A DNA stretch of 64,000 nt from Microbacterium sp. cf046 (lineage in GTDB: Bacteria; Actinomycetota; Actinomycetes; Actinomycetales; Microbacteriaceae). Numbering within the stretch: position 1 is the first letter of the stretch; each line of letters begins with the position of its first letter. The DNA lies in NCBI RefSeq assembly GCF_900114345.1, contig NZ_FOZJ01000001.1, positions 620,001 through 684,000 of the forward strand, in the 5' to 3' direction. The notes beneath the pieces are model-generated. The model ran no database searches. It saw nothing but the letters and a program-made list of their open reading frames with translations, and had not been told where the DNA came from. The translations under genes were made by a program, and so were the position numbers. This document shows, in pieces, positions 34,999 through 42,420 of the stretch.

Positions 34999-36200
34999 TG
35001 CGCGACCACCCGGTCCGCCGGCGTCGCCGGCAATCGCACGACGAGCGTCGTGCCGCCGCCGGGGACCGAAGACACCTCGAGCTCGCCGCCGGCCAGGGCG
35101 ACGCGCTCCGCCATGCCCTCCAGGCCGAAGCCGTCCCGCCGTGCGTCGACATCGAACCCGCGGCCGTCGTCCGTGACGGCGAGCCGGGCTGCGCCATCGG
35201 GCTCCGCCGACACCCGCACGTCGACCCGGGTGGCAGCCGCGTGCTTGCGCACGTTGGCGAGCGACTCCTGCAGGCACCGCAGCAGCACCAGCTGTGACTC
35301 CCGCGAGAGCACCCCGGCGGAATCCAGCCGCAGGTCCAGGTCGATCGTGAGCCCCGCTTCGGCGCGGAAGCGGTCGACGAGGCGGTCGACGGCGTCGCCG
35401 AGGGCGGCATCGGACGGAACGGCGGCCGTCCGCGACACGATCGCGCGAGCCTCGTCGAGGGCGTCGCGCGACAGCCGCTCGACCGTCGCGATGCTGTCGG
35501 CCGCGGCATCCGTTCGGCCCTCATCCAGCTGCCGCCCCGCTCGCTCCGACAGGATCGCCAGACCCGCGAGCGTCTGGGCGAGCGTGTCGTGCAGATCGCG
35601 CGCCAGCCGCTCGCGTTCCATCGCCGCGCCTCGGTCGCGGCTGAGTGCCTCGACCTCGGCCTGCGCCGCGGTGAGTTCGCCGAGCAGCCGTGCCCGCTCC
35701 TGGCCGTACGCGACGACGCCCTGGATCCACACGCCGAAGGCAATTGCGAAGACGAGACCGAAGCTCGCGACGGCGGCGCCGATCGTGAGCGCGGGGATCA
35801 CCGCATCTCCGCCGCCGAGGATCCCGGCGAACAGCGCGAAGCCCACGAAGGTGCCGAGCGCGATGAAGATCGATCCCACGATGGCGCGTCGTCTGCCCAC
35901 CGCCAGCACCCAGGTCAGCGGGTACGCGATCGCGAGCATGATCGTGAAGAAGGGCTCGCCCGCGCAGCCGCCGGCGAGCGCGACGGAGGCGCCGGCCACG
36001 AAGGCGGGGAGATGCCACGGCCGGGGCGACGTCAGTGCGGGCCGGGCCACGAGCAGATAGCTCAGCACGAACACCACGAGCGCCGCCCCGGCGATGACGA
36101 CGCCGACACCCGAGGTGCCGCTCGGTCCGACCACGAGGGCCACGATGACCATGAGGGACGCCGCGATCACCGCGGCGTCCCACCATCGTCGATTCTGCAT
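34995..36200 (-). CDS. Sensor histidine kinase, HisKA_3 (NarX/DesK-like) type
   Basis: This 401-residue membrane kinase has about six helices in residues 8-165 and little outside the membrane, so it may sense within the bilayer. A short coiled coil (residues 167-190) leads to the phospho-acceptor H204 in ERERLARDLHDTLAQTLAGL. The ATPase domain has the N-box-like CLQESLANVRKHA and the G-box DDGRGFD with the later GFGLEGMAERV. It is in one operon with the ABC-2 permease and ATPase; such sets often respond to envelope stress or antibiotic peptides, but the signal is unknown. Confidence 0.93.
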   Translation of the reverse strand: MQNRRWWDAAVIAASLMVIVALVVGPSGTSGVGVVIAGAALVVFVLSYLLVARPALTSPRPWHLPAFVAGASVALAGGCAGEPFFTIMLAIAYPLTWVLAVGRRRAIVGSIFIALGTFVGFALFAGILGGGDAVIPALTIGAAVASFGLVFAIAFGVWIQGVVAYGQERARLLGELTAAQAEVEALSRDRGAAMERERLARDLHDTLAQTLAGLAILSERAGRQLDEGRTDAAADSIATVERLSRDALDEARAIVSRTAAVPSDAALGDAVDRLVDRFRAEAGLTIDLDLRLDSAGVLSRESQLVLLRCLQESLANVRKHAAATRVDVRVSAEPDGAARLAVTDDGRGFDVDARRDGFGLEGMAERVALAGGELEVSSVPGGGTTLVVRLPATPADRVVAQ

Positions 36201-36222
36201 GTCGTCTCGCCCCGGGCTCAGG

Positions 36223-37080
36223 CTACGCGTCGCGCTTGTTCCAGCGGAAGGTCACGCGCGCGAGCACGAGCCCGACGACGAGCCAGACCGTCAGCGCGAT
36301 CGCGACCCCCGCGATGTCCCAGACGCCGTTCTGCTCGAGTGCCGAGTAGTCCTCGGGGAGGAAGACGTACCGCATCCCCTGCGCCATCCACTTCACCGGC
36401 AGCGCGCTCGCGGCCGTCTGCAGCCATTCCGGCAGCATGTAGAACTGGAAGTACACCCCCGAGATGAACTGCACGACGAGGACGATCGGGATGACCACCG
36501 CAACGGCGCCGCGCGAGGAGCGCGGGACCGCCGACAGCGCCACGCCCAGCAGTGCCGACCCGGTGATGCCGAGGATGAAGACCCACGCGAACGTGACCCA
36601 CTTCTCCGGATCGATCGGCAGCGGCACCTGCAGCACGACGGCCGCGAATCCCAGGAGGAGCGCCGCCTGTGCGATGCCCGTGGCCCCCACCTGCAGGATC
36701 TTGCCGAGGAAGTAGCTCACCGGCGACAGCGGGGTCGCGCCGAGTCGCTTCAGCACTCCCTCGGAGCGATCGACCGCGATGTCGATCGCGAGATTCTGCA
36801 ACCCAGAGGCCAGCAGACCCGCGGCGAGCATCGCGGGCAGGTACATCTGCGCCACCGACACCGGTGGCAGTCCGGGCGCGGGCTGGATGTCGCCATCCGC
36901 TCCGAACGCGACGCTGAACAGCCCCAGCATGATGACCGGGAAGAGGAAGGTGAACATGACGGTGTCGCCCGAGCGGACGTACTGCGTGATCTCGAAGCGC
37001 CCCCTCCAGAGGCCCATTCCGATACGACTGCGTCCGGCGGTGCTGCGGGCCGCCGTGGGTTGGCGTGTGATGACGCTCAT
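36223..37080 (-). CDS. ABC-2 type exporter permease
   Basis: This 285-residue protein has the six-helix ABC-2 layout: first helix near residues 43-60 (MFTFLFPVIMLGLFSVAFGA), the conserved ERSEG-like motif VDRSEGVLKRLGATPLSP near 120, and later helices to VWLVVGLVLARVTFRWNK. It forms the membrane part of an exporter with the ATPase encoded three bases upstream. Substrates of this family include drugs, lipids and polysaccharides. The link to the two-component genes is by operon position. Confidence 0.9.
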   Translation of the reverse strand: MSVITRQPTAARSTAGRSRIGMGLWRGRFEITQYVRSGDTVMFTFLFPVIMLGLFSVAFGADGDIQPAPGLPPVSVAQMYLPAMLAAGLLASGLQNLAIDIAVDRSEGVLKRLGATPLSPVSYFLGKILQVGATGIAQAALLLGFAAVVLQVPLPIDPEKWVTFAWVFILGITGSALLGVALSAVPRSSRGAVAVVIPIVLVVQFISGVYFQFYMLPEWLQTAASALPVKWMAQGMRYVFLPEDYSALEQNGVWDIAGVAIALTVWLVVGLVLARVTFRWNKRDA

Positions 37081-37083
37081 GAT

Positions 37084-37974
37084 TCATGCCTCCGTGACGA
37101 GGGCGCCGACGGATGCCGGGACGCCGGTGTGTTCGGCCACAAGACCGAGGTAGATGTCTTCGAGTGACGGGCGGACGATGTCCACCGCCGACGGCTCCGC
37201 CCCCGTTCGGGCGACGAGATCAGCGACGAAGCGTCCGGGTTCGTCGGTGCGCACTTCGCGCGGGCGTCGATCTCCCGGATCGATCCAGCGCACGATCGGC
37301 GTACGGGCATCCTCGCCCCCGACGGTGTCGAGTGGCCCGATCGCGCGCAGGCGCCCCTCGACCAGGATGCCGACGCGATCGGCGAGTCGCTCGGCCTCAT
37401 CGAGGTAGTGAGTGGTCAGCAGGATCGTCGTCCCTTCGGCCGAGAGCCCCCGGATCATGGTCCAGAAGTCCCGTCGCGCCTGCGGGTCGAACCCGGTCGT
37501 CGGCTCGTCGAGGAACAGCAGCTCGGGGTTTCCGACGACGCCGAGCGCGACATCGACACGACGCTGCTGGCCGCCCGAGAGCTTGTTCACCCGCATCCCG
37601 GCGTGCTCCTCCATGCCGACTGCTGCGAGGACCTCGTCGACACGGCGTGGCCTCGGGAAGAAGCCCGCGAACTGCGTGAGGAGCTCGCGGACCGTGAGGG
37701 CGGGCAGGATCCCAGTCCCCTGCAGCACGACCCCGATACGCGCCTTCCACGTCAGCCCGGCTGTCGCAGGGTCCGCGCCGAGCACCTGGACCTCGCCGCT
37801 CGTGGGGTGCCGATACCCTTCGAGGATCTCGACGGTGGTCGACTTTCCCGCGCCGTTGGGGCCGAGCAGCGCGAACGTCTCACCGCCCGGGATGTCGAAC
37901 GACAGGCCGTCGACGACCGCACGGCCCGAATACTCTTTCCGCAGGTTCCGCACCCGCACCACGTTCTCGTTCAT
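37084..37974 (-). CDS. ABC-2 exporter ATP-binding protein, DrrA/CcmA type
   Basis: This protein of about 296 residues carries Walker A GPNGAGKST near residue 36, Q-loop VLQGTGILPALTVRE, signature LSGGQQRRVDVALG, Walker B LLFLDEPTTGFD and the switch His in LLTTHYLDEAE. The C-terminal 80 residues form the DrrA-type regulatory extension ending in SLEDIYLGLV. Both the ATG at 37974 and the GTG at 37983 are possible starts; the ATG is used. It drives the adjacent permease and heads the operon with the sensor kinase and response regulator. Confidence 0.92.
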   Translation of the reverse strand: MNENVVRVRNLRKEYSGRAVVDGLSFDIPGGETFALLGPNGAGKSTTVEILEGYRHPTSGEVQVLGADPATAGLTWKARIGVVLQGTGILPALTVRELLTQFAGFFPRPRRVDEVLAAVGMEEHAGMRVNKLSGGQQRRVDVALGVVGNPELLFLDEPTTGFDPQARRDFWTMIRGLSAEGTTILLTTHYLDEAERLADRVGILVEGRLRAIGPLDTVGGEDARTPIVRWIDPGDRRPREVRTDEPGRFVADLVARTGAEPSAVDIVRPSLEDIYLGLVAEHTGVPASVGALVTEA

Positions 37975-38129
37975 GGCTTCCACGCTTCCGCGCCGTCGGC
38001 CTCGTCAACACATCCGTTCGTCCGGTCCGGCATCCTCCATTCGGTGGACCCCACTTCCGTCGGTCGGGAGGGACGTAAGCTCTCGGCGAACTCGGGCTCC
38101 GACCCCTGCCGCGGTGCTGAGATGGTCGC

Positions 38130-39053
38130 ATGGACGACGAAGACGCGCTCGACGCGTACTCCGCAGCGGTCGTGCGGATCGCCGAGACGCTGCTGCCGTC
38201 CGTCGCAGCGGTGTCGGTGCGGTCGGCCCGCGGCGCGGGAGCCGGCAGCGCCTCCGTGATCTCGGCCGGATCCCACCTGCTCACCAGCGCGCATGTCGTG
38301 GCCGGCGCCGACCGCGCGGAGGTCGCATTCTCCGACGGCTCGGTGCTCGCGGCTCACGTGGTCGGCAGCGATCCGCTGTCGGATCTCGCGGTGCTCCAGG
38401 CGGATGGCGCCACACCGCCACCGATCCCCTTCGGCGATGCGGCGAAGCTGCGAGTCGGTCAGCTGGTCGTCGCGCTCGGAAACCCCCTCGGCATGGCGGG
38501 CAGCGTCACCGCCGGGATCGTGTCGGCCCTGGGAAGGTCACTGCCGACGAGGGCGGGGCGGGTCGTCGACGAGGTCATCCAGACGGATGCGTCGCTGAAC
38601 CCGGGCAGCAGCGGCGGAGTGCTCGCCGACAGCGCCGGCCGTCTGGTCGGCGTCAACACGGCGGTCGCGGGTGTCGGGCTGGGCCTGGCGGTGCCGATCA
38701 ACGCGACGACCCGCGACATCATCGATGCGCTGATGACCCGCGGACGCGTCCGTCGCGCCTGGCTCGGCGTCGCCGGCGCGCAGATCACGCTGAGCCCCGA
38801 GCTGGCGGCACGGGTCGGGTCGCACACCGGGATGCAGGTCGCCTCCGTCGTCGACGGCAGTCCTGCGGCCAAGGCCGGAACCCGGCAGGGCGACATCGTG
38901 ATCACGATCGACCACACGCCGGTCACGAGTGCGACCGGCCTGCAGCGACTGATGGTCGAGCACGCGATCGGGCGGCGCATGGAGCTGACGGTCTGGCGCA
39001 ACGGCGCCCTGGTCGACATCGTCGTGGAGCCGGAGGAGCTGCGCGTCCCCTGA
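38130..39053 (+). CDS. HtrA/DegP-like serine protease with PDZ domain, no signal peptide
   Basis: This 307-residue protein has a trypsin-like protease domain with the full triad H55 (TSAHVV), D85 (SDLAVL) and S161 (NPGSSGG), then one PDZ domain (residues about 215-300: AWLGVAGAQITL, GMQVASVVDGSPAAKAGTRQ, GDIVITIDHTPV). Unlike most HtrA proteins it lacks a visible signal peptide or membrane anchor, so it may act in the cytoplasm. It is divergent from the ABC-2 operon and followed by a tiny membrane protein. A role in protein quality control is likely; the target is unknown. Confidence 0.9.
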   Translation: MDDEDALDAYSAAVVRIAETLLPSVAAVSVRSARGAGAGSASVISAGSHLLTSAHVVAGADRAEVAFSDGSVLAAHVVGSDPLSDLAVLQADGATPPPIPFGDAAKLRVGQLVVALGNPLGMAGSVTAGIVSALGRSLPTRAGRVVDEVIQTDASLNPGSSGGVLADSAGRLVGVNTAVAGVGLGLAVPINATTRDIIDALMTRGRVRRAWLGVAGAQITLSPELAARVGSHTGMQVASVVDGSPAAKAGTRQGDIVITIDHTPVTSATGLQRLMVEHAIGRRMELTVWRNGALVDIVVEPEELRVP

Positions 39054-39091
39054 GGCGGGGTGAGGTCCGGGCGCGCGACTACGCTCGGATC

Positions 39092-39217
39092 ATGGCCGAT
39101 CCCGATGACCGACGACCACGAGTGTCTCCGACGCGGATCGGCATCTGGATCGTGGTCTGCGCAGTCGGCGTCTTCATGGTGATCTCCGGTCTGATCAGCG
39201 TCCTCAACGGAGGTTGA
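39092..39217 (+). CDS. Small single-pass membrane protein, 41 residues
   Basis: A 41-codon frame follows the protease gene by 38 bp. It has a charged N-terminus and one strong membrane helix (IGIWIVVCAVGVFMVISGLI), typical of real small membrane proteins. The ribosome binding site is weak. I recognise no named family. It may be co-transcribed with the protease. Confidence 0.6.
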   Translation: MADPDDRRPRVSPTRIGIWIVVCAVGVFMVISGLISVLNGG

Positions 39218-39239
39218 CGCTCGGATCGAGCATCCGCGG

Positions 39240-40436
39240 TCACTCGTGCTCAGGCAGCACGGGGGTCGACCAGCCCGGATCGCGGCCGAGCTGCGCTGCC
39301 CTGGCGACCGACGCCGCGCCGAAGCGATCCCGCACCGCGTCGAGCACCGTGTCGAGCCGCGCCCCGTCCTCCCAGTCGATGGGCAGCTCCGGCTGGATGC
39401 TGTCGACGCGTCCCAATTGCGACAGGGAGATGCCGATGAGGGTGATGCCGCGCTCTTCGAGCTCCGGCTGCGCCGCGATCAGCAGCGCCCGGGCGACGGT
39501 GAGCAGCGTGGCGGTGCGATCGGTCGGGAAGCGCAGGGTGCGGGACCGGGTGGCCTTCGCGAAGTCGCCGTAGCGGAGCCGCAGCACCACGGTCCGGCAC
39601 ACCCGATCGCGATCGCGCAGGCGGCGGGCCAGCCGATCGATGATCTGAGTCAGGAACAGGTCGAGCTCCTCGGGCGAGCGCGGGCGGCTGCCGAGAGCGC
39701 GCTGCGATCCGATGGATCCGCGTCGGTGCGTGGTGTCGACGGGTCGCGGATCCCGGAGCCTGGCCAGTGCGTGCAGGTGCGCGCCGGTCGCCTTGCCCAG
39801 AAGCCGCTCGGCCGTGGCGGATTCGAGCTCGGCCAGCTGGCCGACGGTGCGGATGCCGAGCCGGTGCAGCTTCTCGGCTGTGACGGCCCCCACACCCCAC
39901 AGGCGCTCCACCGGCAGCGGGAGGAGGAACGCCTCCTCACGCTCGGGTTCGACCACGATCAGCCCGTCGGGCTTGCTGACCGCGCTGGCGACCTTGGCAA
40001 GGAACTTCGTCCTTGCGACACCGACCGAGATCGGCAGTCCGACCTCAGCGCGGACCCGCTCCCGCAATCGCACGGCGATCTGCTCGGGCGTGCCGGCGAT
40101 CCTGCGGAGACCGCCGACCTCGAGGAACGCCTCGTCGATGGAGAGACCCTCCACGAGAGGCGTCGTATCGCGGAAGATCGCGAACACGTCCCGGCTGGCC
40201 GCGGAGTACGCATCCATCCGCGCCGGCACGACGACCGCATCCGGGCACAGGTCCCGCGCCTGCCGACCGCCCATCGCGGTGCGCACGCCGCGGGCCTTCG
40301 CCTCGTAGCTGGCAGCCAGCACCACGCCGCCGCCGACGATCACCGGCCGGCCGCGAAGCGCGGGTGCGTCGCGCTGCTCGACCGAGGCGTAGAAGGCGTC
40401 GAGGTCGGCGTGCAGCACGGTCGCCTCGCCCCGCAT
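39240..40436 (-). CDS. dinB: DNA polymerase IV, Y family
   Basis: This 398-residue enzyme is a Y-family translesion polymerase. The catalytic palm is clear: LHADLDAFYASVEQRDAPAL at the N-terminus with the first acidic pair, and LSIDEAFLEV near residue 103 with the second. AASYEAKARGVRTAMGG, the finger region, and the helix-hairpin-helix WGVGAVTAEKLHRLGIRTVG are present, followed by the little-finger domain. The ATG at 40436 is preceded by a G-rich tract; the frame extends upstream but the extra residues are not part of the family. It copies past damaged bases at the cost of fidelity. Confidence 0.95.
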   Translation of the reverse strand: MRGEATVLHADLDAFYASVEQRDAPALRGRPVIVGGGVVLAASYEAKARGVRTAMGGRQARDLCPDAVVVPARMDAYSAASRDVFAIFRDTTPLVEGLSIDEAFLEVGGLRRIAGTPEQIAVRLRERVRAEVGLPISVGVARTKFLAKVASAVSKPDGLIVVEPEREEAFLLPLPVERLWGVGAVTAEKLHRLGIRTVGQLAELESATAERLLGKATGAHLHALARLRDPRPVDTTHRRGSIGSQRALGSRPRSPEELDLFLTQIIDRLARRLRDRDRVCRTVVLRLRYGDFAKATRSRTLRFPTDRTATLLTVARALLIAAQPELEERGITLIGISLSQLGRVDSIQPELPIDWEDGARLDTVLDAVRDRFGAASVARAAQLGRDPGWSTPVLPEHE

Positions 40437-40557
40437 CCCGCCCCCCGCCGATCGTCTCCTCCCGCGGATCGTCCCACCCACCGGCGACATGCACGCCTCG
40501 CACGAGGTCCGACCGTGTGCGATGCTCGTCGGATCGGCGATCCTGAGGAGGCTGGCC

Positions 40558-40917
40558 ATGGCGGTCGTCGAGGATGTGCGTCAGCTGGGGTCCCAGCTGG
40601 AGCGGTCGTACGAGGTGTACGTGCATCGGCGGCTGAAGTTCCGCGTGGGTCAGCTCGTGTACGTGGCGTTCTCGCTCGATGGCGCCGTGATGGGTTTCGC
40701 GTTTCCGAGGGAGGAGCGCGAGGCACTGGTCGGCGGTGATGCGGTCAAGTTCCAGATGCCGGCAGACTCCGACCTGCGCTTCAACTGGGTCCACGCCCAT
40801 CTCGCGGCGCTGGACGCGGCGGAGGCGCGCGAACTCGTGGTGGACGCCTGGCGGATGGTCGTGCCGAAGAAGGTCGCCCGCGCTTACGATCTCGCCAATC
40901 CGGACGGCCCGGGCTGA
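40558..40917 (+). CDS. MmcQ/YjbR family protein
   Basis: This 119-residue protein fits the MmcQ/YjbR fold (double-wing, CyaY-like), with the core pattern FRVGQLVYVAFS, FPREEREALVGG, and the aromatic segment FNWVHAHLAALDAAEARELV before a C-terminal helix with VPKKV. Function is unknown; DNA binding has been suggested for the family. The ATG at 40558 has GAGGAGG six bases upstream. Its 3' end overlaps the convergent TetR gene by 34 bp. Confidence 0.8.
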   Translation: MAVVEDVRQLGSQLERSYEVYVHRRLKFRVGQLVYVAFSLDGAVMGFAFPREEREALVGGDAVKFQMPADSDLRFNWVHAHLAALDAAEARELVVDAWRMVVPKKVARAYDLANPDGPG

Positions 40918-41690
40918 CGCGGGAGGCGCGCGCCCGAGCGGATGCCCATGCTGCGGCTGAGGCCGTCCAGGAGCGCGTTCAGGCCGGTTTCGAACTGGAC
41001 GCCGAGCATGTCCTCGCCCATCGCCGGACCATCGGCGGGCGGGTCGTCGTCGGATCGCTCACCCATGCTCGCGGAGAGGGCGGACATCTCGGGGAAGTCT
41101 CCGCTGCTCAACAGGGAGGTGCCGAAGGCGATGGCCTCGGTGACGGCCGCGGGGTTCAGCTCGGCCGCGCGTGCCCGTCCCATCGTCTCGATGGTGTGCA
41201 GCGCGCTGCCGATCACGTAGTCGTCGAGGATGCCGGTGAGGGTGATCTTCTGGGCGGTCGTGAGGGTGGTGCCGCGAAGCGCCGCGAGGGACTGCTCGTA
41301 GTGACGCATGGCGTTGGGGCCGAATTGCACGTCGTTCAGCGATGCCGGCGACCACGGGTGAGCGATGAGCGCGCTGCGACTGCGCCGGGAGATCTCCGCC
41401 GTGGCTTCGCGCCAGTCCTCGGGCAGTTCGTCCGCGGGGATCAGGACCTCTTCGAGGATGGCGTCATGCATGAGGGCGATGATGTCGGCCTTGGTGCGCA
41501 CGTAGTAGTAGAGCGTCATCGTCGCGGATCCGAGCTCTGCAGCGATTCGCTTCATGGTGACCGCGTCGAAGCCCTCGGCATCCGCGATCGCCAGTGCGGT
41601 GCGGGCGATCTGCTCGCGCGTGTAGCGGGGCTTGCGACCGGACGGTTCCGGACGCAGCCAGATCAGGGAGGCTTCCTCGGGACTGGTCAT
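40884..41690 (-). CDS. TetR-family regulator with TetR_C-type ligand domain
   Basis: This 268-residue regulator has the helix-turn-helix at residues 24-68 (TREQIARTALAIADAEGFDA, VTMKRIAAELGSATMTLYYY, VRTKADIIALMHDAI). The ligand domain resembles the tetracycline-repressor type C-terminal region (RSALIAHPWSPASL, FGPNAMRHYEQSLAAL). It is divergent from a 78-residue basic small protein; the 74 bp between them hold several symmetric boxes, so it likely regulates itself and that gene. No efflux pump lies next to it, which is unusual for this branch. Confidence 0.92.
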   Translation of the reverse strand: MTSPEEASLIWLRPEPSGRKPRYTREQIARTALAIADAEGFDAVTMKRIAAELGSATMTLYYYVRTKADIIALMHDAILEEVLIPADELPEDWREATAEISRRSRSALIAHPWSPASLNDVQFGPNAMRHYEQSLAALRGTTLTTAQKITLTGILDDYVIGSALHTIETMGRARAAELNPAAVTEAIAFGTSLLSSGDFPEMSALSASMGERSDDDPPADGPAMGEDMLGVQFETGLNALLDGLSRSMGIRSGARLPRQPGPSGLARS

Positions 41691-41751
41691 TTCGTATCTC
41701 GTACGATTATATTGTTCGTACGACGTACAGAAAACGAGTACGTGATACGAA
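41691..41751. promoter_or_regulatory. Composite TetR operator region
   Basis: TTCGTATCTCGTAC (41691-41704) and GTACGTGATACGAA (41738-41751) are inverted copies matching at 13 of 14 positions. Between them lies the palindrome TCGTACGA (41716-41723), next to an AT-rich ATTATATTGT likely to hold -10 elements. The outer boxes would flank both divergent promoters. Confidence 0.65.
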
Positions 41752-41764
41752 AGGAGCTTCGGCG

Positions 41765-42001
41765 ATGACCGAGCACACAGTTCCACAGCGGTTGCACGAG
41801 GGCATGCACCGGCTTCCGGGAGTGCCCTCCCACAGCGAGGCCGGGACGCGCAATCACCGGCGAGGTCTTCCGAACCGGCCCCTGCGGGGTCGGTCGCTGA
41901 AGGGCGCGCACGGCAACCACCCTCGGGCGATGAAGGAGGCGCGCGTACTCGTCGGCTGGCAGAACGCCATCGCACGACTCTTCTCCCGCACCGACGGGTA
42001 G
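41765..42001 (+). CDS. Small basic protein of 78 residues, function unknown
   Basis: The ATG at 41765 has a strong AAAGGAG tract nine bases upstream. The 78-residue product is rich in Arg, His and Gly with no membrane helix; the last third (AMKEARVLVGWQNAIARLFS) could form an amphipathic helix. No family is recognised. Being divergent from a TetR gene across a dense operator region, it is a strong candidate for the regulated target. Confidence 0.6.
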   Translation: MTEHTVPQRLHEGMHRLPGVPSHSEAGTRNHRRGLPNRPLRGRSLKGAHGNHPRAMKEARVLVGWQNAIARLFSRTDG

Positions 42002-42061
42002 CCGCGCTCGGGCCGGTCGGAAGGCCCCCGCCTCAGCATCCCGCGGCGCTCCCGCACGAAG

Positions 42062-42093
42062 ATAAGGCATCCTGCCCATGGAGGCGCGGTGCC
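42062..42093 (+). promoter_or_regulatory. Inverted AAGGCA/TGCCTT element upstream of a small gene
   Basis: ATAAGGCATCCTGCCC at 42062-42077 and GGTGCCTTA ending at 42095 form 7-bp inverted arms (TAAGGCA/TGCCTTA). It lies 42-75 bp before the 65-residue gene. A related reverse-oriented sequence, GGGCTGATGCCTCAT, occurs at 45401-45415 upstream of another small gene. Confidence 0.35.
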
Positions 42094-42136
42094 TTAGCGG
42101 GCATTGTCACTCGGGACGACGACCTGAGGAGACACC

Positions 42137-42334
42137 ATGTACGTCAGCGAAGGCACCTTCATCCACCTGCGGCAAGCGGCCGATGAGCAGCTGAACCGCG
42201 AGCTCGAATACCGTCGCATCGCCCACGAACGCGACGGCGGGACGCAGCCGGCGGCCAAGCGGGGCGTGCGGGACATCGTCCAGCGGTTCCGCCACGCGGA
42301 GTACAACGCGCCGAGGCAGCTCTCGCACCCGTGA
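42137..42334 (+). CDS. Small protein of 65 residues, function unknown
   Basis: The ATG at 42137 has GAGGAGA seven bases upstream. The 65-residue product is charged and helical (FIHLRQAADEQLNRELEYRR), without a membrane segment. No family is recognised. It ends just before a LAL-type regulator gene, which may be co-transcribed or may control it. Confidence 0.65.
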   Translation: MYVSEGTFIHLRQAADEQLNRELEYRRIAHERDGGTQPAAKRGVRDIVQRFRHAEYNAPRQLSHP

Positions 42335-42420
42335 TGACGCTGGTCGCGGACCTGCGGCACCCCGCACTCGACTCGCGGCCGGCGGTTCCGGCTGTCGGAG
42401 GGCCGTGGGACCATGAGTAC

